Part shown: positions 51,883 through 61,153 of the stretch, piece by piece
How positions within the stretch are numbered: the stretch's first letter is position 1
Layout of the letters: the number at the start of each line of letters is the position of its first letter
NCBI RefSeq assembly: GCF_900182665.1
Contig: NZ_FXTL01000002.1
Coordinates: 310,001 to 374,000, forward strand
Direction of reading: 5' to 3'
From: Propioniciclava tarda
Lineage (GTDB): Bacteria; Actinomycetota; Actinomycetes; Propionibacteriales; Propionibacteriaceae
Length of the DNA: 64,000 nt
Position numbers and translations under genes: made by a program
Notes under the pieces: generated by a model
Told to the model about the DNA's origin: nothing
Databases searched by the model: none
Seen by the model: the letters and a program-made list of their open reading frames with translations, nothing else

Positions 51883-53019
51883 TCAGAAGACCAGCTCGCC
51901 GGTCAGGGGGTCGACGCCGTCGGGAACAGCGGACGCCTTGCGTCCGCGCGGCGACGGCGAGGCGGGCTCGGCTGCGGGCGCCGGAGCGCTCGCAGCCGTG
52001 GCGGCGGCCAGCGCGGCCGCACCTTCCGGACCGATGCCCAGCTTGGCCTTGATGCGCCGTTCGATCTCGTTCGCAACCTCAGGGTTGCGCTTGAGGTAGT
52101 TGCGGGCGTTCTCCTTGCCCTGGCCGAGTTGATCGCCCTCGTAGGTGAACCAGGCCCCTGCCTTGCGGATGATGCCCTCTTCCACACCGGCGTCGATCAG
52201 GCTGCCCTCACGGCTGATGCCCTCGCCGTAGATGATGTCGAACTCGGCCTGCTTGAAGGGCGGCGCGACCTTGTTCTTGACGACCTTGACGCGGGTGCGG
52301 TTGCCCACCGACTCGGTGCCGTCCTTGAGGGTCTCGATGCGACGCACGTCGAGGCGCACGGTGGAGTAGAACTTCAGGGCGCGGCCACCCGTGGTGGTCT
52401 CGGGTGAGCCGAACATCACCCCGATCTTCTCGCGCAGCTGGTTGATGAAGATGGCGGTGGTGTTCGACGAGTTCAGAGCGCCCGTCATCTTGCGCAGCGC
52501 CTGGCTCATGAGGCGCGCCTGCAGGCCGACGTGGCTGTCGCCCATCTCGCCCTCGATCTCGGCGCGCGGGGTCAGAGCTGCGACGGAGTCGATGACCACC
52601 AGTGCAAGGGCACCCGAGCGCACCAGCATGTCGGCGATCTCCAGCGCCTGCTCGCCGTTGTCGGGCTGGCTGACCAGCAGGGCGTCGGTGTCGACGCCCA
52701 GCGCCTTCGCGTAGTCGGGATCCAGGGCGTGCTCGGCGTCGATGAAGGCGCAGATGCCACCCGCGCGCTGGGCGTTCGCCACCGCGTGCAGGGCCACGGT
52801 CGTCTTACCGCTCGACTCCGGGCCGTAGATCTCCACCACGCGCCCGCGCGGCAGGCCGCCCACCCCGAGCGCCACGTCCAGAGCGATGGACCCGGTCGGG
52901 ATGATCTCCATCGGCAACCGGGTCTCATCGCCCAGCCGCATGACCGACCCCTTGCCGTGCTGCTTCTCGATCTGGGCGAGCGCGGCCTCCAGAGCCTTCT
53001 CGCGATCAGCTACCGCCAT
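51883..53019 (-). CDS. recA: recombinase RecA
   Basis: A 378-residue RecA. Walker A is [12 protein letters not shown] near residue 66; the L1/L2 DNA-binding loops and [20 protein letters not shown] are intact. The C-terminal tail (residues about 335-378) is Ala/Pro-rich. It catalyses strand exchange and triggers LexA cleavage. It is preceded by a GGAAAGGA ribosome site and a 120-nt leader, with an SOS-controlled promoter at 53136-53163. No intein is present, unlike some mycobacterial RecA. Confidence 0.98.
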   Translation of the reverse strand: MAVADREKALEAALAQIEKQHGKGSVMRLGDETRLPMEIIPTGSIALDVALGVGGLPRGRVVEIYGPESSGKTTVALHAVANAQRAGGICAFIDAEHALDPDYAKALGVDTDALLVSQPDNGEQALEIADMLVRSGALALVVIDSVAALTPRAEIEGEMGDSHVGLQARLMSQALRKMTGALNSSNTTAIFINQLREKIGVMFGSPETTTGGRALKFYSTVRLDVRRIETLKDGTESVGNRTRVKVVKNKVAPPFKQAEFDIIYGEGISREGSLIDAGVEEGIIRKAGAWFTYEGDQLGQGKENARNYLKRNPEVANEIERRIKAKLGIGPEGAAALAAATAASAPAPAAEPASPSPRGRKASAVPDGVDPLTGELVF

Positions 53020-53135
53020 GACCGTTCCTTTCCTGCCTCAGCCAGTTGACGTCCACACATTAGGAACCGCCTCCGACATTTCGTCACGTTCGCCAAATCT
53101 GTGGATAACTCTGCTCGGATCCAGCGTCGCGAGAC

Positions 53136-53163
53136 AGACTACCGAACACATGTTCGAAGACAA
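53136..53163 (-). promoter_or_regulatory. recA promoter with SOS box in the spacer
   Basis: On the minus strand TTGTCT (53158-53163) and TAGTCT (53136-53141) are separated by 16 bp, and that spacer is the LexA operator TCGAACATGTGTTCGG (53142-53157), perfect in both CGAAC/GTTCG half-sites. LexA bound here would cover both promoter elements. Confidence 0.9.
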
Positions 53164-53195
53164 GCAACCGGTCTCCGGCGTGTCGAGGAGCGGAA

Positions 53196-53390
53196 TCAGC
53201 GCTCGGAATCAGGCAGTTCCAGGGCGACCCACACGGCATCCCAGACCGCCCGTGTCGGCACGCCGTCAGCCAGTGCCTCCAGGACGGTTCGGCTGTCGAG
53301 GGCGGTCAAGGCGACCTGGCCGGCCCAGCTTTTCGCGTAGCCAGCGCCGACATGGCTGTCCAGACGGCGCCACAGCTCCGTCTCCCTCAC
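53196..53390 (-). CDS. DUF3046 family protein
   Basis: A 64-residue protein of an actinobacterial family usually encoded just upstream of recA. The pattern RETELWRRLDSHVG, AKSWAGQVAL and VWDAVWVALELP is typical. Function unknown. Start GTG at 53390; no better start exists because the frame upstream is not conserved. Confidence 0.85.
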   Translation of the reverse strand: MRETELWRRLDSHVGAGYAKSWAGQVALTALDSRTVLEALADGVPTRAVWDAVWVALELPDSER

Positions 53391-53406
53391 CGCAGGTTGC
53401 CGAGGA

Positions 53407-53688
53407 TCAGGCCGCGCGGACCGTGCGCAGCGGCAGCGGGGTGATGCGGGTGCCGGCATCGGCCCGCTCGGCGACATCGCGCAGGACGTCCGCCAAAGGG
53501 ACGTCCAGGGCGGCACAGATCGCGTTCAGCAGCTCGCTGGACGCCTCCTTGTGGCCACGCTCGATCTCCGAGAGGTAGCCCAACGAGACCCGCGCGGACG
53601 ACGAGACGTCACGCAACGTGAGGTCGGAGGACACGCGCAACTCGCGCAGCGTCTGCCCCAGCATGTCTCTCATCAGCACCGCAGCCAT
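53407..53688 (-). CDS. clgR: XRE family regulator ClgR
   Basis: A 93-residue helix-turn-helix activator. The HTH is [21 protein letters not shown] followed by [10 protein letters not shown], the signature of ClgR, which activates clp protease and other stress genes and is itself degraded by Clp. The start at 53688 has GGAGG four nt upstream; another ATG at 53700 is possible. The cinA-clgR-recA neighbourhood supports the name. Confidence 0.88.
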   Translation of the reverse strand: MAAVLMRDMLGQTLRELRVSSDLTLRDVSSSARVSLGYLSEIERGHKEASSELLNAICAALDVPLADVLRDVAERADAGTRITPLPLRTVRAA

Positions 53689-53757
53689 CTCGCCTCCCAT
53701 CCTCAAGCCATGCCCTGAAACCCACACGAGCCGTGAGGTATTCCGGATCGTTTCAGC

Positions 53758-54249
53758 CTACACCGGGGACAAGATGCGCAGCAGCATCGACAACGCCGCG
53801 TCGACGGTGGCCATTCGGACTGCCGAGCGGTCGCCTTCGAACTGGAACTGCTGGGTCATCACCAAGGGGGCCAGCGTTCCGATGCGCGGGCCCTGGACGC
53901 CGATCCAGACCTCGCCCGGATCATGGCCGTCCTGCGGATCCGGACCCGCAACGCCGGTGACGCCGATGCACCAGTCGGCCCCCGTGGCTGCGCTGATGCC
54001 GGCGGCCATCCCCTGCGCGACCTGCGAGCTGACCACCGAGAACGTCTCGATCTCCAAGCGCTCGACCTGCAGCAGGCTCGACTTGAGCTCGGTGGCGTAG
54101 GCAACCACTCCACCCAGGTACACCTTGGACGCCCCCGGCACCGATGTGATGGCCGCCCCCAGCATCCCGCCGGTCAACGACTCGGCCGTGGCCAAGGTGA
54201 TGTCCCGCTCGCGCATGGTCGCCACCACGCGGGCGGCCAGGTCGGTCAT
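53758..54249 (-). CDS. cinA: CinA C-terminal domain / nicotinamide-nucleotide amidase PncC
   Basis: A 163-residue single-domain CinA. Conserved parts are LATAESLTGGMLGAAIT, YLGGVVAYATELKSSLL and CIGVTGVAGPDPQDGHDPG. It deamidates nicotinamide mononucleotide. The ATG overlaps the pgsA stop by 4 bp. The full-length CinA N-terminal domain is absent, as is common here in actinobacteria. Confidence 0.9.
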   Translation of the reverse strand: MTDLAARVVATMRERDITLATAESLTGGMLGAAITSVPGASKVYLGGVVAYATELKSSLLQVERLEIETFSVVSSQVAQGMAAGISAATGADWCIGVTGVAGPDPQDGHDPGEVWIGVQGPRIGTLAPLVMTQQFQFEGDRSAVRMATVDAALSMLLRILSPV

Positions 54250-54854
54250 CGCCGTCGTTCCTCGGGGTGCGCTTCGAAGTAGGCCGCCCGGGTGCGTCCT
54301 GCCGCCAGCAGGTAGTCGATGCCCGTGTAGACGGTCAGCGCGAAGGCCAGGATCATGATCGCCCACGCGATCCACCCCCACCACGCCGGGAGGAAGCCCA
54401 GCCCCGGAATGAACATGGCCAGGGCGACCGCCTGGGTGACGGTCTTGAGTTTGCCGCCCATATTGGCGGCCATGACCGTTCCGTACTGGAGGATCCAGAC
54501 CCGCATCAGCGTGATGCCCCACTCGCGCAGCAGGATCATCACGGTGATCCACCACGGCAGCTCGCCGAGGATCGACAGCCCGATGAAGCCCATTCCGGTC
54601 AGGGCCTTGTCGGCGATCGGATCCCACAGCTTGCCGAAGTTGGTGATCAGGTTGTACCTGCGGGCGATCTTGCCGTCGGCCATGTCGGTGAGGATCGCGA
54701 GGATGAAGACCCCGTCGGCGATCCACCTCATCGACGGGCTGGCGAGGTTGGCCAGCAGCAGCCAGGCAAAGACGGGCACCAGCACGATGCGCAGGACGGT
54801 CAAGGCGTTCGGCACGTTCCAGTTGCTGGTCGTGCCCTGCACCGGTGTGGTCAT
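54246..54854 (-). CDS. pgsA: CDP-diacylglycerol-glycerol-3-phosphate 3-phosphatidyltransferase
   Basis: A 202-residue membrane enzyme with about five transmembrane segments. The CDP-alcohol phosphotransferase motif is present: DMADGKIARR, then G-K-L-W-D-P-I-A-D, matching DGx2ARx8Gx3Dx3D. It makes phosphatidylglycerol phosphate. It is coupled at both ends by 4-bp overlaps, to rimO upstream and cinA downstream. Confidence 0.93.
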   Translation of the reverse strand: MTTPVQGTTSNWNVPNALTVLRIVLVPVFAWLLLANLASPSMRWIADGVFILAILTDMADGKIARRYNLITNFGKLWDPIADKALTGMGFIGLSILGELPWWITVMILLREWGITLMRVWILQYGTVMAANMGGKLKTVTQAVALAMFIPGLGFLPAWWGWIAWAIMILAFALTVYTGIDYLLAAGRTRAAYFEAHPEERRR

Positions 54855-56314
54855 CGCTCACGCTCCACGATCAGGTCTGCGCCGTCAGTTGCCGTGACCC
54901 TACCCCACACGAGTTCGCCCACGGCGAGGCGGCCCGCGGCGTCCTCGATCGACACCGAGCCGTCCACGTCGGGGCCCTGGTGCTCGGCCCGTCCGACCGC
55001 TCCCCGCTCGTCGCGGCCCTCGATCAGCACCTGGACGCGCTCCCCCATCCGTTCGTCTGCTCGCGCCTCGACCAGGTCGTTCGCGAGCGTGGACAGGCGC
55101 TCGTACCGCTCGGCGATCACGTCGTCGTCCACGTGGTCCGGCAGTGCGACGCCTTCGGTGCCCTCCTCGTCGGAGTACGCGAAGACGCCGAGCGCGTCCA
55201 GTCGAGCTTCTGACACGAAGTCGACGAGGGTCTGGACGTCGGCGTCCGTCTCGCCGGGGAACCCGACGATGACGTTGCTGCGGACGCCAGCGTTCGGCGC
55301 CAACGTGCGAATCCGCTCTAGCAGGCCGAGGAACTGTTCGGGGCTGCCATAGCGGCGCATGCGCCGCAGCACGGGAGTCGAGGCGTGCTGGAACGACAAG
55401 TCGAAGTACGGCACGACCTTCGGCGTCGAGCACATGGCCTCCAGCAGCCCGGGCCGCACCTCGGCCGGCTGCAGATAGCTCACTCGAATCCACTCCAGCT
55501 CGTCGATCGCCGACAGCTCCCGCAGCAATCGAGGCAGCGCGTCCAGATCGCGCAGGTCCTTGCCGTACGAGGTCGAGTTCTCGCTGACGAGGAACGCCTC
55601 CTTGACGCCCTGGGCGGCCAGGGCGCGCACCTCGGCCACGACGTCCTCCACCGGACGCGACACGAACGAGCCCCTAAACGAGGGAATGGCGCAGAACGTG
55701 CAGCGACGGTCGCAGCCGGACGCGATCTTCACCGGCGCGGACGGACCCGGGCTCAGCCGGCGTCGCACCGGACGAGGGCCGGACGCCGGGGCGGCCACGC
55801 TGGGCAGATCCGGCAGGTCGTCGGTCGGCTCCAACAGCTGCGGCTGGAACAGGCCGGGAACGGCGACATCGGACGCCGCACGCTGGCGTCCGCTCGGTGC
55901 CAGCGGCAAGAGCCGCCGACGATCGGTCGGGACGTGGGAGTCGAGGTGCTCGCCCGCCATGATCCGGCGCAGCCGGGCATCGATGTCGGCGTACGCGTCG
56001 AAGCCCAGGACGGCGTCCGCCTCGGGCAGCGCGTCGGCGAGCTCGGCGCCGTAGCGCTCGGCCATGCAACCGACTGCCACGACGCGCCGCGTCGTTCCGC
56101 CCTTCAGATCGGACGCCGCGAGCAGCGTGTCGATGGAGTCCTTCTTGGCCGACTCGATGAAGCCGCACGTGTTCACGACGATCGCCTCGGCGTCCGATGG
56201 CTCGTCGACGAGGACGAAACCGCCGGCCTCGAGGCGTCCGGCGAGCTCGTCGGAATCCACCTCGTTGCGGGCGCAGCCGAGGGAGACGATGTGCACGGTG
56301 GTCGCAGCAGTCAC
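54851..56314 (-). CDS. rimO: ribosomal protein S12 methylthiotransferase
   Basis: A 487-residue radical SAM methylthiotransferase acting on Asp of ribosomal protein S12. N-terminal cysteines are in SLGCARNEVD, VNTCGFI and VGCMAERYG; the radical SAM cysteines are in GCDRRCTFCAIP near residue 200; a TRAM domain closes the protein. The RimO start LGCARNEVDS distinguishes it from MiaB. First gene of rimO-pgsA-cinA. Confidence 0.95.
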   Translation of the reverse strand: MTAATTVHIVSLGCARNEVDSDELAGRLEAGGFVLVDEPSDAEAIVVNTCGFIESAKKDSIDTLLAASDLKGGTTRRVVAVGCMAERYGAELADALPEADAVLGFDAYADIDARLRRIMAGEHLDSHVPTDRRRLLPLAPSGRQRAASDVAVPGLFQPQLLEPTDDLPDLPSVAAPASGPRPVRRRLSPGPSAPVKIASGCDRRCTFCAIPSFRGSFVSRPVEDVVAEVRALAAQGVKEAFLVSENSTSYGKDLRDLDALPRLLRELSAIDELEWIRVSYLQPAEVRPGLLEAMCSTPKVVPYFDLSFQHASTPVLRRMRRYGSPEQFLGLLERIRTLAPNAGVRSNVIVGFPGETDADVQTLVDFVSEARLDALGVFAYSDEEGTEGVALPDHVDDDVIAERYERLSTLANDLVEARADERMGERVQVLIEGRDERGAVGRAEHQGPDVDGSVSIEDAAGRLAVGELVWGRVTATDGADLIVERER

Positions 56315-56392
56315 CCGAACAGGCTAGCGGCGCGGCAACCGGACGCGGCGAACGCGCGATGGGCCTCCGGAGGATCGGCCGCGCCCGGGTGC

Positions 56393-56398
56393 GATAAT
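56393..56398 (+). promoter_or_regulatory. -10 hexamer of the aminotransferase
   Basis: GATAAT ends 7 nt before the ATG at 56406, a clear leaderless arrangement without a Shine-Dalgarno sequence. Confidence 0.6.
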
Positions 56399-56405
56399 CG
56401 CCCCC

Positions 56406-57626
56406 ATGCGCCGACAGATCTTTCAGAGCCGCAAGCTGGCCGACGTCCGCTACGACGTCCGGGGACCCATCCTCGTCGAGGCCCAGCGGCTCGAGGCCGA
56501 GGGCCACAAGATCCTGAAGCTCAACATCGGCAATCCGGCTCCGTTCGGCTTCGAGGCCCCCGAGGGCATCCAGGCGGCGATGATCCATACGTTGGGCGAG
56601 TCGCAGGGCTACTCGGACTCGCGCGGCATCTACGCCGCCCGGACGGCCGTGGCGAACTACTACCAGTCGCACGGGCTGACCGGGGTCGGCGTCGACGACG
56701 TCTACATCGGCAACGGGGTCAGTGAGCTGATCAGCATGATCCTGCAGGCCTACACCGACAACGGCGACGAGATCCTGGTGCCCGCGCCCGACTATCCGCT
56801 CTGGACGGGCGCCGTCACGCTGTCGGGCGGCAAGGCCGTCCACTACCTGTGCGACGAGAGCAACGGCTGGAACCCCGACCTCGCCGACATCGAGGCCAAG
56901 ATCACCGACCGCACCAAGGCGCTGGTCGTGATCAACCCCAACAACCCCACCGGAGCGGTCTATAGCGAGGACATCGTCAAGGGCCTTGCCGAGATCGCCC
57001 GCCGCCACGAGCTGGTCCTGTTCAGCGACGAGATCTACGAGAAGATCCTGTTCGACGGGCACGTCCACCACCACACGGCGACGTTCGCCGGCGACGACGT
57101 GCTGTGCATCACCTTCAGCGGGCTGTCGAAGGCATACCAGGTCTGCGGCTACCGGGCCGGCTGGGCCGTGATCACCGGCCCGAAGGACATCGCCGCCGAC
57201 TTCATCGAGGGCATCACGCTGCTGGCCAATATGCGGATGTGCGCCAACGTGCCTGGTCAGCAGGCCATCCAAACCGCGCTGGGCGGCTACCAGAGCATCG
57301 ACGAGTACATCGTCCCGGGGGGCCGCTTCTACGACCAGAGCAAGCTCGCCTGGAAGCTCCTCAACGAGATCCCCGGCGTGAGCTGCGTCGAACCGCAGGG
57401 CGCGTTGTACGTCTTCCCGCGCCTCGACCCGGACGTCTACCCCATCGAGGACGACCAGGCGTTCGTCATCGAGCTGCTGCGGGCCAAGAAGATCCTGGTC
57501 ACGCACGGGACCGGCTTCAACTGGCCGCACCCGGATCACTTCCGCCTCGTCGCACTGCCGGACACGTCCGTGCTGACCGAGGCCATCGGCCGGATCGCGA
57601 GCTTCCTCGAGACCAAGCGAGCCTGA
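56406..57626 (+). CDS. pyridoxal phosphate-dependent aminotransferase (AlaA/AspC-like)
   Basis: A 406-residue class I aminotransferase. The pyridoxal phosphate lysine is in FSGLSKAYQVCGYRAGW near residue 240; other marks are LKLNIGNPAPFGFEAP, NPNNPTGAVYS and SDEIYEKILFDG. The pattern matches glutamate-pyruvate type AlaA and the actinobacterial AspC annotated in M. tuberculosis (Rv0337c). GC content is lower than in its neighbours, and the GGACGCC heptamer is absent, unlike most genes here. It interrupts the usual ftsK-rimO order. Confidence 0.9.
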   Translation: MRRQIFQSRKLADVRYDVRGPILVEAQRLEAEGHKILKLNIGNPAPFGFEAPEGIQAAMIHTLGESQGYSDSRGIYAARTAVANYYQSHGLTGVGVDDVYIGNGVSELISMILQAYTDNGDEILVPAPDYPLWTGAVTLSGGKAVHYLCDESNGWNPDLADIEAKITDRTKALVVINPNNPTGAVYSEDIVKGLAEIARRHELVLFSDEIYEKILFDGHVHHHTATFAGDDVLCITFSGLSKAYQVCGYRAGWAVITGPKDIAADFIEGITLLANMRMCANVPGQQAIQTALGGYQSIDEYIVPGGRFYDQSKLAWKLLNEIPGVSCVEPQGALYVFPRLDPDVYPIEDDQAFVIELLRAKKILVTHGTGFNWPHPDHFRLVALPDTSVLTEAIGRIASFLETKRA

Positions 57627-57629
57627 TCC

Positions 57630-58631
57630 GTGCGGTCGGCGGGCCTGCTGGCCGGGGCGGCCGTCGTCGCCCTCACGGTCGGCGCGTGCGCGTCGGCGCC
57701 GGGTCCGGTGCCCGGTGTGGGGGCGTCGCCGTCGACCTCGACGTCGGCGTCCGGGATCGCGTCAGCCAGCGCGGCGACGCCGTCGGCGTCCGTTCCTCGG
57801 GGGACGCCGGGGGCGGCCTACCTGGACGTCGCGTACGCCTCGGACGACTCGGTGTCCCATCGGTTGGACCTGTACCTCCCCACAACCCCGGGGCCGTCCG
57901 CGACCGTGCTGTTCCTCCACGGTGGGTCCTGGGCGATCGGCCGCAAGACGATGCTCGGCGGCTACGGGGCGCTCAGAGACGCCCTGCTGGCACGGGGCTA
58001 CGCGGTGGCGAGCGCGGAGTTCCGCCCGAGCACCTCCGCGCGGTTCCCGGCCCAGCTCGACGACGTCAAGGCGGCGATCAGGTTCCTGCGGGCGAACGCG
58101 GGGGGCCTCACGCTTAAACCTGACACCCTGGTCCTCGCCGGCGACTCCTCCGGCGCCCACCTGGCCCAGCTCGCCGCCCTGACCGGTGACGATCCCGCCT
58201 GGGAGGGGACGGTCGGGACGACCGGCGTCTCCACCAAGGCGTCCGCCGTGGTCAGCTTCTACGGCGTCTCCGATCTCACGCGGCTGACGTCCGATCAGGA
58301 CGCCGCCGGCTGCCAGTTCGACGCCGCGACGACGGGCGTCCTGATCACGCTGCTGGGTGGCGACCCGGCCGGCGCCGCGCGCGAGGAGGCCCTCCGGGCG
58401 AGCCCCGTGTCCCACGCGGGCGGCGCCAGGACGCCGATGCTGCTGCTCCACGGGACGAAGGACTGCCTGGTGCCCGCGGCGCAGAGTCAGCGGATGGCCG
58501 ACGCGCTCCGGGCCGCCGGGACGCCGGTGCAGCTCGAACTGCTGCCCGCGGGCCACGATGACGGCGCGTTCTACACCGACCAGGTGCTGCGCGGACTGGT
58601 CCTGCCGTTCCTGGATCGCACCCTCGGCTGA
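57630..58631 (+). CDS. alpha/beta-hydrolase esterase, predicted lipoprotein
   Basis: A 333-residue secreted esterase. The signal peptide ends at the lipobox VGAC, with the Cys at residue 20, so it should be lipid-anchored on the cell surface. A 40-residue Ser/Ala/Pro-rich linker follows. The hydrolase has the oxyanion motif FLHGGSW, nucleophile Ser in AGDSSGAH near residue 170, Asp in GTKDCLV and His in PAGHDDGAF. It belongs with the BD-FAE/carboxylesterase group; the substrate is unknown. The GTG start at 57630 is 3 bp after the aminotransferase stop. Confidence 0.82.
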   Translation: MRSAGLLAGAAVVALTVGACASAPGPVPGVGASPSTSTSASGIASASAATPSASVPRGTPGAAYLDVAYASDDSVSHRLDLYLPTTPGPSATVLFLHGGSWAIGRKTMLGGYGALRDALLARGYAVASAEFRPSTSARFPAQLDDVKAAIRFLRANAGGLTLKPDTLVLAGDSSGAHLAQLAALTGDDPAWEGTVGTTGVSTKASAVVSFYGVSDLTRLTSDQDAAGCQFDAATTGVLITLLGGDPAGAAREEALRASPVSHAGGARTPMLLLHGTKDCLVPAAQSQRMADALRAAGTPVQLELLPAGHDDGAFYTDQVLRGLVLPFLDRTLG

Positions 58632-58647
58632 GCGCGGAGGCGTCCTG

Positions 58648-61086
58648 TCAGCCCTCGCGCAGGTTGAGCAGCACGGCGTCCAGATCGTCCGGCTTGACGA
58701 GGACCTCGCGGGGCTTCGAGCCCTCGGACGGGCCCACGACGCCGCGGGTCTCGAGGATGTCCATGAGGCGTCCGGCCTTGGCGAAGCCGACCCGCAGCTT
58801 CCGCTGCAGCATCGACGTCGAGCCCAACTGCAGGTTGACCACCAGGGACGCCGCCTCGAGCACCAGCTCGAGGTCGTCCCCGATGTCCTCGGCGACCTTC
58901 GTCGACTCGGCCACGACCGAGACGTCCTCGCGGAAGACCGGCTTGGCCTGCGCGCTGATGGCCGCGACGACCTCGCGGATCTCGTGCTCGGTCACCCAGG
59001 CGCCCTGGACGCGCACCGGCTTGCTCTGCCCCATCGGCAGGAACAGCCCGTCGCCCTGGCCGACCAGCTTCTCGGCGCCCGGCTGGTCCAAAATCACGCG
59101 GCTGTCGGTCATGGATGACGTCGCGAACGCGAGGCGGGACGGCACGTTGGCCTTGATCAGGCCGGTCACGACGTCCGTGGACGGACGCTGAGTCGCCAGC
59201 ACGAGGTGGATGCCCGCCGCCCGCGCCAGCTGGGTGATGCGGACGATCGAGTCCTCGACGTCGCGGGGGGCGACCATCATCAGGTCGGCGAGCTCGTCGA
59301 CGATCACCAGCAGGTAGGGGTACGGCTCAAGGCTGCGCTCGGAGCCCGGCGGCAGCTTGACCTGGCCGGCCGCGACCGCCTTGTTGAAGTCGTCGATGTG
59401 CCGGAACCCGAACGCTGCGAGGTCGTCGTAGCGGGCGTCCATCTCGCGGCAGACCCACTGCAGCGCCTCCGCGGCCTTCTTCGGGCTGGTGATGATCGGC
59501 GTGACCAGGTGCGGAATGCCCTCGTAGTGCGTGAGCTCGACCCGCTTGGGGTCGACCAGCAGCATGCGCACCTCGTCCGGAGTCGACCGCATCATGATCG
59601 AGGTGATCATCGAGTTCACGAAGCTCGACTTGCCCGAGCCGGTGGCGCCGGCGACCAGCAGGTGCGGCATCTTGGCGAGGTTGGCGACGAGGTAGCCGCC
59701 CTCGACGTCCTTCCCCAGGCCGACGGTCATCGGGTGATGGTCGTTGCGCGCCTTCGGCGAGCGCAGCACGTCGCCCAGCGAGACGATCTCCTTGTCGCTG
59801 TTGGGGATCTCGATGCCGATGGCCGACTTGCCGGGGATCGGCGAGAGGATGCGCACGTCCGGGGACGCCACCGCGTACGCGATGTTCTTCGCCAGGGCGG
59901 TGACCTTCTCGACCTTGATGCCCGTGCCCAGCTCGACGGCGTAGCGCGTGACCGTCGGCCCGCGCTGGTAGCCGGTCACGGTCGCATCGATGTCGAACTG
60001 CTTCAGCACGTCCTGCAATCGTCCCACGACGGCATCGGACGCCTCAGAGCGCGCCTTGGGCGTCGTGCCCGGCTTGAGGATGGAGTGGTCCGGCAGGACG
60101 TAGGCGACGTCGCCCGACAAGGTCAGCTGCTCCGCGCGTAGCGGGGCGTTCGAGTGGGCGGGCGGGAGCAACTCGGCCGGGGCGTCCGCCTTGGCCGCAC
60201 GGCTGCGTCCGGCGGTCACCGGCGCCTTGGGGGCCTCGTCCAGGGCGAGCGGGGCTGCGCCCGGGGCGCCCTCGTCGTCGGTCAGCGCCTCGAGGATCAA
60301 CGGGGTCTCGTAGGCCAGGTCCGCGCGGTAGGTCGTGACCCGAGGGGTGCGCGAGGCGGCCATGACCTCGCGAACCCGCTGCAGGCGCATCGGCACCTCG
60401 TGCAGCGGAATGCCGACGATGACCAGGACGCCGAACAGGCTGAGCAGGACCAGGATCGGGGCGGCCACCCAGGCCGTGAGCAGATCGGCCAGGAAGCTGG
60501 AGGAGATGAAGCCGAGCATGCCGCCCGCGGCGCGCAGGTCGAGCGGGTGCTGTGGGTTGGGGATTCCCTTGGCGATGCTGATCAGGCCCAGCACGCCGAG
60601 CACCAGAGCCGTCCAACCGACCGCCTGGCGTCCGGCTGGGCCGTTGTTCTCGGGATGGCGAAGCGTCCGCCAGGCCATCGCGGCGGCGCACAGCGGCAGC
60701 GCGTAGCTGAACGACCCGAAGACCGTGGTGACGACCATCCGCAGCCAATCGCCAGCCGCGCCAGGCAAGGCGAACCAGGACGCCGCGGCCGTGACAAGCG
60801 CCACCGCCACGAGTGCGAGCCCGGCGCCGTCGCGGCGCACGGAAGGATCGATGTTGCGGACCGCGCGACCCACCGACCGGACGGCTCCGCCGAGCAGATG
60901 GGCGATGCCGTTCCAGAGCCCCGCCACGCCGCGTCCGAGCGTCGACAACACGCCACCCGAGGACCTGGTCCTGGGACGTGCCGTCGTGGGTCGTTTGCTT
61001 CCGGAGCCAGCCGAACCTGACCTCGCCCCGCCCGTACGGGCAGACGTCGATCGGGTCCGCGTGGGGGAAGACGCGCGGGTCGCCAT
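58648..61086 (-). CDS. ftsK: DNA translocase FtsK/SpoIIIE
   Basis: An 812-residue septal DNA pump. It has a basic Ser/Thr/Arg-rich N-terminus, four membrane segments (roughly residues 80-230), a linker, the motor domain with Walker A AGATGSGKSSFVN near residue 475 and Walker B VIVDELADLMM, and the C-terminal gamma winged helix (QRKLRVGFAKAGRLMDILE) that reads orienting sequences. The ATG at 61086 is 7 nt after the -10 TAGGGT, so leaderless; a GTG at 61095 is less likely. Confidence 0.95.
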   Translation of the reverse strand: MATRASSPTRTRSTSARTGGARSGSAGSGSKRPTTARPRTRSSGGVLSTLGRGVAGLWNGIAHLLGGAVRSVGRAVRNIDPSVRRDGAGLALVAVALVTAAASWFALPGAAGDWLRMVVTTVFGSFSYALPLCAAAMAWRTLRHPENNGPAGRQAVGWTALVLGVLGLISIAKGIPNPQHPLDLRAAGGMLGFISSSFLADLLTAWVAAPILVLLSLFGVLVIVGIPLHEVPMRLQRVREVMAASRTPRVTTYRADLAYETPLILEALTDDEGAPGAAPLALDEAPKAPVTAGRSRAAKADAPAELLPPAHSNAPLRAEQLTLSGDVAYVLPDHSILKPGTTPKARSEASDAVVGRLQDVLKQFDIDATVTGYQRGPTVTRYAVELGTGIKVEKVTALAKNIAYAVASPDVRILSPIPGKSAIGIEIPNSDKEIVSLGDVLRSPKARNDHHPMTVGLGKDVEGGYLVANLAKMPHLLVAGATGSGKSSFVNSMITSIMMRSTPDEVRMLLVDPKRVELTHYEGIPHLVTPIITSPKKAAEALQWVCREMDARYDDLAAFGFRHIDDFNKAVAAGQVKLPPGSERSLEPYPYLLVIVDELADLMMVAPRDVEDSIVRITQLARAAGIHLVLATQRPSTDVVTGLIKANVPSRLAFATSSMTDSRVILDQPGAEKLVGQGDGLFLPMGQSKPVRVQGAWVTEHEIREVVAAISAQAKPVFREDVSVVAESTKVAEDIGDDLELVLEAASLVVNLQLGSTSMLQRKLRVGFAKAGRLMDILETRGVVGPSEGSKPREVLVKPDDLDAVLLNLREG

Positions 61087-61093
61087 GGAGGTC

Positions 61094-61099
61094 ACCCTA
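61094..61099 (-). promoter_or_regulatory. -10 hexamer of ftsK
   Basis: TAGGGT on the minus strand, 7 nt before the ATG at 61086, predicts a leaderless transcript. Confidence 0.5.
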
Positions 61100-61153
61100 A
61101 CAAGCTCCCGCGGCCGGACCCCCGAGCCGGGCGTCCGCCACGCCGAGCGCGGC

